From: Paracamarosporium sp. OC-R06-R3
Lineage: Eukaryota > Ascomycota > Dothideomycetes > Pleosporales > Didymosphaeriaceae
Length of the DNA: 64,000 nt
NCBI GenBank assembly: GCA_019828545.1
Contig: JACVRA010000070.1
Coordinates: forward strand, 124,001 to 188,000
Direction: 5' to 3'
Shown: positions 33,347-42,773 of the stretch, one piece after another
Layout of the letters: each line of letters starts with the position of its first letter
How positions within the stretch are numbered: position 1 is the stretch's first letter
The notes under the pieces: model-generated
Told to the model about the DNA's origin: nothing
The model's database searches: none
Seen by the model: the letters and a program-made list of their open reading frames with translations, nothing else
Position numbers and translations under genes: made by a program

Positions 33347-34607
33347 TCTCCCTGCTCCTGTGCTCCATAGAAGAAGCTCTGTCTCCTTTCCCTTCTACAT
33401 CTTGATCTTCGAGGCTACGCATAAAGCGGCTGCAAAATATGATCAAAGGTGGCGTGTGTGGCGTTTGGTTTTTTGAACGGGGTGATTGATACCCTATGTT
33501 GCGCGTGGAGCGGTATCGTGTGGCCTGGAATGATGATATTCCATTGTTCTTGCAAAGGCCGATGGTGTGGCATTGCGTGTTTTATTTTTTTTCCCGTGCG
33601 CTCCGACTTGACCTCGTAGCCATAGCAATGCAAACCTTCTATCCTCGAAGGGTATTTAGTCGAACATCTTGGTTCTGATAGCTTTTGACTGACTGCATGT
33701 GGTTTTGGTAACTGAGGTTTGTTCCGTACGGTGTCAGCGTCTCCTAGGACATGCGTGTCTTTGGTTTTCAGACGTTGACTAAAGTGTTGACTGTTGTGAT
33801 ATAGCCTAGGACAGTTAGGCCTTCACCTGGTCGGGTTCCTCGTGAGCTCAAGCCCAAATCGGCGTCAGAAGTGTTCCGGATTTACCTAGCCGTCTCTAAA
33901 TGTCCAATCTCTGCGATACGTAGAGAGTTGTTATATCGCGCTTGTCTCAACGCGTACTGCCGTAAGACTGGACCAGGAGTAGATGTTTTTGATAATTACT
34001 GACGTGAAAAGATACGTGGGTACTATTCCAAAAACCTGCTGAGGGATGGCTGCTGGAAATGCAGTACTAAGGGATACTAGCATTGTTTCAAAGCTTGCTG
34101 AAGGTAGGGCAATGCATAGCCTTAGCCTAATGTGCTCAAGTAGTAACAATATTTCGTGGGAAGATATGTTTTTGTCTTCTCTAGCTTGTCCAATTCTGCC
34201 TTGGGTTCATGTTCATCAATCGTTGCCTGCCTCGCATATTATTTGTGGAATCCTTGGATATACAGGGCAATTTATCCTTAATGGCTAGGTGAACATATGG
34301 TATGTGTTTATATTGCATTTGCATAGCCAATATAGTATTGTTGTTGATACGTGACATGAAGTATGAGTTTCGATCTCAAAATGGATCAACATCTATTCCG
34401 TGGACTTGCTTCAATTGTTACTCAGAGGTACCAGCCATGACGAATATTGTACCCAGAGCACGTCATGCGGCTCTTTACTTCCTAAACGCAAGGTTAGACT
34501 GACATCGGTTAGCCATTCTCGTCATAACCGAGCTTGCCTTTCCCGGTAGTAAAAGATGATGCGTATAACGGTACATGCGAGAAAATTTATGATACTCGCA
34601 AACAAAC
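33347..34607. other. Intergenic, 1.26 kb
   Basis: 3' flank of the chromodomain gene, then the upstream region of the DUF1254 gene. AT-rich from about 33,950. Short frames have no domain content; no repeats or RNA genes are seen. Confidence 0.45.
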
Positions 34608-36159
34608 ATGAAATACGTAGTATCTTTGGTCTTTGGAGCATGCATTGTGCATGCGCAACATCAACAACAAGCTGTCATACCAGAATCTAGATGCCATCAA
34701 AGCTGCCAGCAAAATGCACTGAGCTTTGCTTACGCTTACGGTTACCCGCTTTACAGCTATGGTAAATACGTCAACCCACAGTATTTGAACGCGTCCACCA
34801 ATACTCTGTACCATTCAAGACGCCTCGCAACGGCCGACGACAGAGCCGTTGTTAGACCGAATTCCGATACGCTGTATAGTACTGCATTCCTTGATTTGAG
34901 TGCCAACGATGTCGAAATTCAAGTTCCTGAATTCGGCGATAGGTATTGGGTTTGGCCGTTCTATGACATGTAAGTTTTCCATATTTTTCCTAACTGCAAG
35001 GATACAGGTAGATGCTTATGATCGTAGGTATGCCAATGATTTGGCCAACATCGGAAGCATAACGAACAGTTCTGCGGGGAGGTATCTCCTACGGTTCGAC
35101 AGTGAAAACCCAGGTGTCCAGACTGATGGCGTCGCGGACGGTTACCACGCATACCTCAACCTACCTACACCATATGGCATAACTCTACCCAGAATTTTAG
35201 TCGAAGCTACCGCAAACGACACTAAGGCAGTCAATAAGCTGCAAGATCAGCTAACCATGACGCTGGTTCCACGCACCAGTTCGCGTGTCGCTCCAGCTCT
35301 AGACCTAAGCATCTTCAACAGTTCCGCCTTTACCTCGAACCAAACCCAAGCCTCCCTCGCAAACACCATCCTCAGCCTAACAGCCAAACTAGCACCCTAC
35401 AACGAGCCATACATAAAGTACGACCGAAGTTGGGTGCGCCAAACGCTCCAAAACGCCGGCATCCACCTCGACAACAAGACCTTCGTCCAACCACCAAACA
35501 CCAACCTCACAACAGCCATAGCCACAGCCGATGCCTCCAACGAAGCCCTCCAGGTAACTCCGGGACTCACGCTCCGCCTAGGCAACACCTGGACCGCCCG
35601 CGCATCTCGCGCCCTCGGTGCCTTCGGCTCCTACTACACAGCGCGCTACGGCACCGCCATACGCGGCTATCTAGCCCTGATCTCGGAGCAAGTCATCTAC
35701 CCCGTGATTTCAGACTTCAACATCTCCGCCTCGCAGGCCGTTCTCTTCCGCTTCAGCAGGAAGCCCGAGATCGCGAACGGCGGCTTCTGGAGCCTGACGC
35801 TGTACGACGGCGACCAGTTCCTGATCAAGAACGATCTAAACCGGTATGCAATCGGCGATAGAAGTAGTCTTACGTTTCCGGATGGGACGCCCCTGAGCGA
35901 TGAGAGTGAGGATGGCCCGTTTGAGATTCTGTGCCAGGCGAACGATGTGGAGCCGTCGGCGAACTGGACGGGGAATTGGGTGCCTACGACGGAGGGAGGC
36001 GGCGTGTTGAAGACTACTCGTAAGTGTGCTGGATTTGTGCGTGAGGTTGAAGGTGGTTTACTGATGAGTACAGTGCGGTTTTATGGGCCGAAGGAGACTA
36101 TGACGAATGGCGAGTGGGTGTACCCCAACGTTACTGTGATCGATGCGATAAAAGCATAG
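34608..36159 (+). CDS. Secreted DUF1254/DUF1214 protein
   Basis: Exons 34608-34969 and 35028-36159 (intron 34970-35027) give 497 residues. MKYVVSLVFGACIVHA is a signal peptide. The first half has the DUF1254 pattern (SFAYAYGYPLYSYGKY, RRLATADDRAVVRPNSDTLYSTAFLDLSA, RYWVWPFYDMYANDLANIG across the junction). The C-terminal part matches DUF1214 (GFWSLTLYDGDQFLIKNDLNRYAIGDRSSLTFPDGTP, NWVPTTEGG, STVRFYGPKE). The pair is common in bacteria and scattered in fungi; no reaction is established. Many N-x-S/T sequons fit secretion. Codon use shifts towards C-ending codons in the middle of exon 2 compared with the start, which I note without explanation. Confidence 0.88.
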
Positions 36160-36549
36160 AGTAGTAGGAGCGAAGCGGGAGGTGTAATAGTAGTTTGCTG
36201 GTGGGGCGTGACGCGCGGCAGCAGTTCGCGCGGGATGCTTGCAGGAGACGCGTACCACGAACGGCTCTCGGGAGGTTGTGCACTATGATGCGCAGATGAT
36301 CGTCGACTGGTGTGTCGGTGGCGTTAGCGGAAGCTTAAGTTGACGTTTAAGTAAACGTTTTGATTTGACTTCGTATGGCTCGACTCCACGAACCCCGTCT
36401 ATGAACAACCCTATACTAACAAGAAGAATGCTCCATTACGAATGCCTAGTATACACCCATTAATAGGTACAGACGCGAAAGATCCCATCCGAGATCTCTT
36501 CATTTTCGCCAAAACATCATGTGCAAAATGGTATCGTCCTCCCTCCTTT
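36160..36549. other. Intergenic between convergent genes
   Basis: 390 bp of shared 3' flank; no gene or element is seen apart from a small palindromic TAAGTTGACGTTTAAG-like stretch near 36335. Confidence 0.4.
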
Positions 36550-38225
36550 TTACGCCTCCGGAAATTGCACCTTGCACTCGCCTTGGTCGGCAATCCACTT
36601 CTCGATCTTCTTGACCGCCCAGCCGCTCATCCACCGCTCCTCCTGCTTGTCCTCCTTCTTCATAGGGTTGCCCAATCGGAAGTTCTTCGACATGGCGCAG
36701 GCATCGTCCTGCCACCTGAATTGCAGACAGTCGTCTACGACATCGCATGCCTTCTTGCACGCATCAAACGATGTGTGCGCCTTCTTCTCCTCGTCGTGCT
36801 TGAAGTCTTCAGGCTTGCGCATGTGCCACACGTACTTCTGGTCGTGGAAGTTCTCCCAGTCCTTGGATTCATCATTCTTGTCGATGTAGTACCACACATT
36901 GTTGAGATAGTCGTCGTACATGTTGTCCCAGTCCTCGAGCTTTTCAGTAAGCCGCGGCTCGAAATATTGGTAGTAGAGGTCCTTGATGAGCAATGGGGTC
37001 GGTTTGCCGTCGGTGGCATTTGCGAAGCGCTGCTGCTCGTAAGCCCAGATGGAGCCTACTTCTTCGCTGTTGAGCTTGTGCAGTGTGGCGATGGGCTGGC
37101 ACCATTGACGGGGGCCAAAGGGGAGTGTAAAAGGCTTGCGACCGTTGATGGTGGGGAACTGTAGTGTGGGGGTTAGTTTCGTTGAGCTGTCAGGGTGGAC
37201 TGGCGGGCCTGTCAGCCAAGTCTTGAACTTACCATGTTCGTGTTTGCAAGACCGATGTTCTCGCGCACAGCAATCGTCATGAGCATGTCGCCGCAGCAGA
37301 TGTTCCTTGCTTCGTGGTCGAAGTGCTCCACGCTCGAATTGGACTGGAACTTTTTCATGGCCGATTGCGACAGGATATACCCACTACCGCCGTGGTTGAA
37401 ATCGCCGTACTGCGAAGGCTCGAAGCTGCCAAAGAAGTAGTCCTTCTGTGGATCGAACGGCTTCAGCATCTCGACCATGTTCGGCCAGTGCACGTACGTG
37501 TCGGCGTCGATGTGGATGTACCAGTCATAATTGGGGCGCATGCGGTAGGTTACGTCGGATTGACGCACGTTCTTGTACTTGTCTAGATTCCATGCCTCGC
37601 CACCAGCATTGCTCCATTTCTGGCAGCTCTTCTGGTCAACGAGACAATCTTGCTGGCGGCGCCACAAGTTGAAATCGCCGTTGCCATCCTTCACTTCCCT
37701 GAGCGTGTCGCTGAGGATGTCGTACACTCGGTAGCCCATGATTGACTCCTCCATATCGGAGAAGACGAGGAAATCGGGCAAGCAGCGAGTCATGGTCATG
37801 AACTGGGTGGGGAGGCGATCGTAGGTTTCGCTAGCACCGGTCTTGATGATGAGAAGGATCTTGGAGAGGTCGGGAAGATGTGCGCAAGAGGGATCAATTG
37901 GGCGTGCTGGGAGCCAGTCATTTTGCGGGAAGATCTTTTGCTCGGTGGAAGGAGAGTTGACAAGCTGCGGCGGCGCCTCTTCGTTCTCGATGTTGGTGTT
38001 TGGTGTTGCCGCAGCCGTTACATGTACCTGGGGTGATGTCGTCGAGTGGGAGGGAGTGTTCTGCGACGCGGCCTTGTCGTCGTCGTGAGATGGCCTTAAC
38101 GAGAGGTGTGATGGAAGCACATTGAGGGTGCCGTCGTGGAAATACGAAACAAAAACAAAGACGGCGAAGATGATGGGAATGCACACGACGGTGATGGCCG
38201 TGAAGTGGACTTGTCGCAACAACAT
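36550..38225 (-). CDS. Type II membrane glycosyltransferase, GT31/fringe-like
   Basis: Predicted Golgi glycosyltransferase (beta-1,3-galactosyl or fringe-like family). Exons 38225-37233 and 37158-36550 (intron 37159-37232) give 533 residues. A short cytosolic end is followed by one membrane anchor at residues 8-29 (FTAITVVCIPIIFAVFVFVSYF), then a Ser/Thr-rich stem to about 105. The catalytic domain contains LLIIKTGASETYDRLPTQ, LVFSDMEE, NYDWYIHIDADTYVHWPN with the metal-binding D240-A241-D242, DYFFGSF, HGGSGYILS and ICCGDMLM. The second exon starts FPTINGRKPFTLPF and ends with a cysteine cluster (SFDACKKACDVVDDCLQFRW..CAMSKNF) resembling a PAN/apple module. The donor and acceptor sugars are unknown. 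Confidence 0.9.
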
Positions 38226-40837
38226 GGTGTCGAGGGGGGGGTGTAATGAGCGTCAGTCGTTTGCTCGGTCCTCTCGCGCGACCACGAGAGTGAGAGAACA
38301 ACGAAAAGGTAGACTAGACAAAGGATTAAGAGCCGGGACAAAGGGCAGACAGGGGCATGTCCTGATTTAGGCAGCACTGGTGCACAGCCGGGCGCTGTAA
38401 GGCTGGCTGAGCCCCTTAACTGGTGCGGTAGAGCGGTGGATGGCGACGGGCGAACAGCGAGGTGAAGGGACCAGAGTAATGCCTGCAGCCGTGCGCAGTC
38501 GCCACCACGGGCCTCAGACCCCTGCACCCCATCCTCTACAAATAGCCCATAGGCTGCTTCGTTTGCTTCTTTCTGCCAAGCGTCGTCGTCTGCGTCCCCA
38601 GGCGCGGTCTTCCACCTGCACAATGCTTCACTGCGACCTCACCGGGGCATCGAACCATGTGTTCCACGACACCGAGTACAAGGACCTGCGCCTCTGCTAG
38701 CTCGGAACCTTCGCGCAATCTCGCGCTACTCGTCCACCAAGAAGCTTTTTCTCGCGTGAAGGATTCCAGCCCGGTCGCCCCCTAACGGCATGCGGGATAG
38801 CCCCCGGGATTGTACACGGCCATGTCGCTTGCATGACCACATCGAGGAGCCGTCAGCGAACCCAGGGATGGCCATTCACTCGATCGCCTGCGCTTGGCCC
38901 GTTTCAACGCCACTAAATTGGCATCCGCGGCGACCCCCTGTGGGCTGCAGCGTCTTTCTGGCCCGTCCAACCCCGCGCTAGACTGGCGAACAAGTCCGGC
39001 CCTTTGTGACATGTGCCTGCGGAGTGCGTTTGGTATTGATTGAATGACGACGGCCATCCTCAGCGCGGCGGCGTGGGGCTCGTGGAAATGGCACGTTTCG
39101 TGGTGCCGAAACGTATGGCAACTGTCGCGGCGGCGTTGCACGGATGCGCTGGCTGTGCTGACACGCCGACCGAGCGGTGGTAGCTGATCGCCTCGATCCA
39201 CTCCGCTAGGTTTGATCAACAGCTCGATATGCCAATCGAACGAGCCCGACGTTGATGTCACCAGCCATGAAGTCGGGCCTGTTGCTCAGTCATCCCTCCA
39301 TCGCACTGTTGTGGGGGCGTAAGAGCAGACTGTTGTGGGGGTGCGGCTGTGGGCAGAATGCGACGTGATGCCACCTGGTCGCAAAATCACCGTTACCAGG
39401 CGAGACAACACCGCCAGATGCCCATCGTTGGTCGCACCTTGCGAGACGTGATCGTTCATAAGTGTTTTGTTTGCTGTTGCAGGTTGTCTAATTACGGGTC
39501 TCTGGATCTGGTGTAGTACGAGCTACTTGACCAATCATCGCTCCCGGAGCCCGCAGGTGGCATCCTCAATCACCATGTCACGTGATATCCAAGTCAGACC
39601 GTCAATTCCCCTGAACCACGGCCTGCTTAGCGCGAGCTTGCGCAGGTACGCAACGCCTGATGGCTCTTCTCATTCAAGTGTCGGGCGAAACTGCGTTGTG
39701 GCAGGTTGATGCGATGACCAGTTACGAGATTCTAAGTGTGCATCTTTCCTACGCCCATTATACAACAGACGCTCGCTTCAGAGCACCTTATCACATGTTA
39801 TCGCAATTCCCAACAATCTGCACTATGAGACAATCGCCGTCTGATGCTTGCTTGAAAGGGAGGCCCTTTCACGTAATGAATCAAACTCATACCTACGTGA
39901 ACACTGTACTCGGCGCTATCACAACATACACAGTGCTAAAAGCTCTGACGTAATTTTAGACAATGCGCGTGTCAACAACACATGGTTGCGTGGAACCAAT
40001 CATTCGGTCATAGGTTTATTCAATGTCGACACATAGAGAAGTTCCATGGAGCTTGGTAACAAGTTGAGCACATTGAACCGCATCATTATCATCACCAAAC
40101 AAACAGTACTGCGTCACAAAAGCGAGAGCCATAAATGATGTTAAAGTATGACATTTGCTGTCTAAACAACTTTCCAAGCTCAAAATGCCTACAAAGCCAT
40201 GCATATATACCCGACATCAAACTCAAACTCCCCACCCCATGCCACGCCAAAATACCACAAATCTCTTATTGAGACTGAGAGTTATTGAAAGACGTGAAGC
40301 CGCAAAGACTTCTCGGAAGTAACTCAAGACCTTGCCTCAGGATGCTGCCTCAGACCCCAGGTACACTGGGTTTCGGCCACCACCGTACGGCGAAGGGAAG
40401 AGTGTTTTGGTATGATGTTGAGGCGGGAGCGAATGATAGTATGGTAGGCACGTGAGAATCTTCTTCACGGCCGGCTCAACCGCTTGAGAATGTCGGAACT
40501 GTTTGCTAACCCTTAGGCAGCTGGAGAAGTCCGCGACAGAAGGTTGTAACGGTAATTGTGAAGCTGTGACAGAGCTTCTGAAAGTGAGAGGTTGTGTCAG
40601 GACCTCTGTGGTGTTTGGATAAGGTGGTGTGTTGAGACCTGGAGAAGATGTAGCGATGTCCAGGCGAGCTTCTGAGTTTGGGCTTGAGAGCAATTTGCGT
40701 TGTTGAACTTATCCCCTTGCTTCAGGATACGACTTCAGACCCGGAGCATAGCTCAACGGGCTTCAGCCACCACCATACAGCGAAGGAGCGCCGGAATGAC
40801 TTTCGAAGCCAGAGTGATCGGCAAGTGAGAATCTTCT
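38226..40837. other. 2.6-kb gene-poor region
   Basis: The left part is the GT31 promoter and is GC-rich. A 13-bp direct repeat ACTGTTGTGGGGG occurs at 39305-39317 and 39329-39341; its GTGGGG core fits a CreA-type site. A perfect palindrome TCACGTGA (39578-39585) is a bHLH-type E-box. The right part holds the two copies of a decayed duplication. None of the 60-120 codon frames here has recognisable content. Confidence 0.45.
40331..40468. repeat. Decayed duplication, copy A
   Basis: About 138 bp resembling copy B at 40716-40841, in the same orientation about 385 bp away. The copies share CTTGCYTCAGGAT, CTTCAGAC-like, TTYRGCCACCACCRTACRGCGAAGG and an identical 17-mer GTGAGAATCTTCTTCAC at the end. 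Many differences are transitions. Confidence 0.65.
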
Positions 40838-40841
40838 TCAC
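40716..40841. repeat. Decayed duplication, copy B (touches stop of F-box-like gene)
   Basis: Partner of copy A at 40331-40468. Its end overlaps the stop codon (40838-40840) of the minus-strand gene, so the duplicated unit is that gene's 3' end and downstream flank. Copy A may therefore be the tail of a lost tandem paralogue. Confidence 0.65.
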
Positions 40842-41680
40842 TGCCGCCAGCGCTGTGCTTCCATTTCAATGCTCAGCCCAAATGCCGCCATCGCCGAAGC
40901 AACATAGACATGGTCGTCTTCGACACGCTGCCTCTCCTTCCTCCCAAACACGCGGCCCTGAATTTTCCGTTTCTGAAGGAAAATATCATGCCACCACGCA
41001 AACGTCTTGAAGACCGCAGTCTTGACCTCGGCATCGCTATCATAGCGCAATCCTCCGAGGATATCATACCCCCTGTCTTCGAGGTTCGTGAGGAATTCCC
41101 TCGCGCACCTGTTCCAAGCAGGAAGCTGGTTGCGCTTTTCAAACTCCTGATAGGAGATGATGTGCGACTTTAGAGAGAGTCTGCCTTCGAAAACATTCTC
41201 GCCAACAAAGTTGGGAATGTCCATCTTTTCGAAGGAAAAAATGGGGTGGGCGGTAGGGTCGTTGATGTTACCCTGGATCCACACGAGTAGGTTACCCATG
41301 TTGACATCCCCAACGAAGCGTACGTGAGTGCGCGCCACCAATTCGCTTCGCAAAATTCTCGTTTGTTGGGAAATGCGAGTTAAGGTAGCGAGAAGGGGTT
41401 TCGCGTTGTAATCACGCACTTTGGCCTCGAAAATTGTGGTGGGGGTTTTGAGGGCCGCGGCAATGTAGCCGTATGTCTCCATGTGGATTTGCTTGGAGAC
41501 GGCCATGAGCGGAGGCAAGATGATCTTGCCGTTCTCATCGATGTTGATAGTGAGAGCCTGCTCACTATCGAAGATAGCTTTGTTGAAGATGTTGTTGCGG
41601 ATTTCCGCAGGAAGCAGGTAGAGAGGAGAGGGGACATTGTCCTCGAAGAGAGAGTCGATGGTGTTTTGAAGGAAAGCCAT
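40838..41680 (-). CDS. F-box-like lineage-specific protein
   Basis: Intronless coding region, 280 residues. The N-terminus carries PSPLYLLPAEIRNNIFNKAIFDSEQ, the LPAEIRN-I pattern seen at the start of a large family of F-box-like/2EXR proteins in filamentous ascomycetes, usually of unknown role. The rest is mixed alpha/beta (LPPLMAVSKQIHMETYGYIAA, HVRFVGDVNMGNLLVWIQG, EFLTNLEDRGYDILGGL). No signal peptide or membrane segment. The 5' leader appears to contain two introns and no ATG before the start, which supports 41680 as the true start. The stop codon lies in a decayed duplication. Function cannot be assigned; ubiquitin-ligase involvement is only implied by the F-box-like start. Confidence 0.75.
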   Translation of the reverse strand: MAFLQNTIDSLFEDNVPSPLYLLPAEIRNNIFNKAIFDSEQALTINIDENGKIILPPLMAVSKQIHMETYGYIAAALKTPTTIFEAKVRDYNAKPLLATLTRISQQTRILRSELVARTHVRFVGDVNMGNLLVWIQGNINDPTAHPIFSFEKMDIPNFVGENVFEGRLSLKSHIISYQEFEKRNQLPAWNRCAREFLTNLEDRGYDILGGLRYDSDAEVKTAVFKTFAWWHDIFLQKRKIQGRVFGRKERQRVEDDHVYVASAMAAFGLSIEMEAQRWRQ

Positions 41681-42030
41681 CGTAATAATCTGATGATAGA
41701 AGAGGATATGGCTTCACGGAATGTTAGCACTGTGTTCAAGAGTAGGCAGTGCGGTAGGTGAAATACCTCTTGCGTATCTATCAGATGTGTGAAAGAGAGT
41801 ATTTTCAACTGTAACAATGCCGAAACGAGAAGAATTATCTTTGGAAATTGTTAGCACTGCATCAAAGAAGAAGACAAAGGCAGCTAGTTACCTCTTGTTT
41901 CTTTGACAAGTGTAGGAAGTGTGGAAAATGTGTTTGTGCTGATATTGCTGGAAGCTGGCTTTACCGATAGCTGAATTGTGTGAGAGAGGTTTGATGGTGT
42001 ATTCTGGATTTGGGAAGGCTTATATCTCAG
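41681..42030 (-). promoter_or_regulatory. 5' leader with two similar introns (41839-41891 and 41712-41766)
   Basis: Read on the minus strand, both putative introns are preceded by CAAGAG, begin GTA, and share CAGTGCTAACA before an AAG acceptor; lengths are 53 and 55 nt. CTAAC is a good branch sequence in both. No ATG occurs in the leader exons. A TATA-like ATATAAG is on the minus strand near 42020-42026. Confidence 0.5.
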
Positions 42031-42773
42031 CGATCTGGCACGAAAGCTCACAGATCACAGATACCGTGGCGGCAATCTTAGCACAACCGGGTGGGTCTGT
42101 TGAGATCAGAAAGGACTCCGCGCCCTTCGAAAATATTCTCTGATCCAGAATCATTTGTTGGAAACGAATCATCAACGCGCTCAGATCAATAAGATCAAAT
42201 GGTAATACGCCTATTCCTCATTGGCCGTGCCAGTATCACCAGCATCTATCGGCAAATATGCCCGGCCTGCACTTCCAATAGCCCGTACTGCTGCCTGTCA
42301 TGATTGTCGTTGCTTCAAAGCCCCCCATATCCCTTTTGCGTTTCCAATTAACATGATCTTACTCTTCCATACTTCTCAGCTGGTTGTAATACCTCCTTCC
42401 TTTTCTAAGCTTTAAAATGGTGAACGGGGCCTACAATATCAACAGAGGCTCTGTCATATAATCTGTACAAGCAGAGGTTTGGATCCTATTGAAATTGAAA
42501 CATGCTATATGACAATTAGCTGAGAATCAGCAGCAAACTACACAAACAAGAATAGAAGCGCGAAATTCCTGCGTGGGGCGTCCCCTTGCTATCCTTGATC
42601 GGAGCGCCCAATACAGCGTTATCTAATTCCAAGTACTACCACAAGCCGCTAGAAATAGCATGGAAGCATCAGAAGTAACTAAAAGAATTACTAGTGCGAC
42701 GGAACGCACCATGTTTTACGCCTCGATTTTTTACTAGTGGCGCTTACCGTACCTTGAGAATTCTCACTACTAC
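42031..42773. other. Intergenic, AT-rich
   Basis: Upstream DNA of the F-box-like gene and 3' flank of the 969-residue gene. No gene or repeat is seen. Confidence 0.4.

Noticed and set aside
36442..37164. 240-codon plus-strand Leu/Val-rich frame resembling a membrane protein
   Set aside because: Antisense shadow of the GT31 second exon; its hydrophobicity comes from reversed Asp/Glu/Lys codons.
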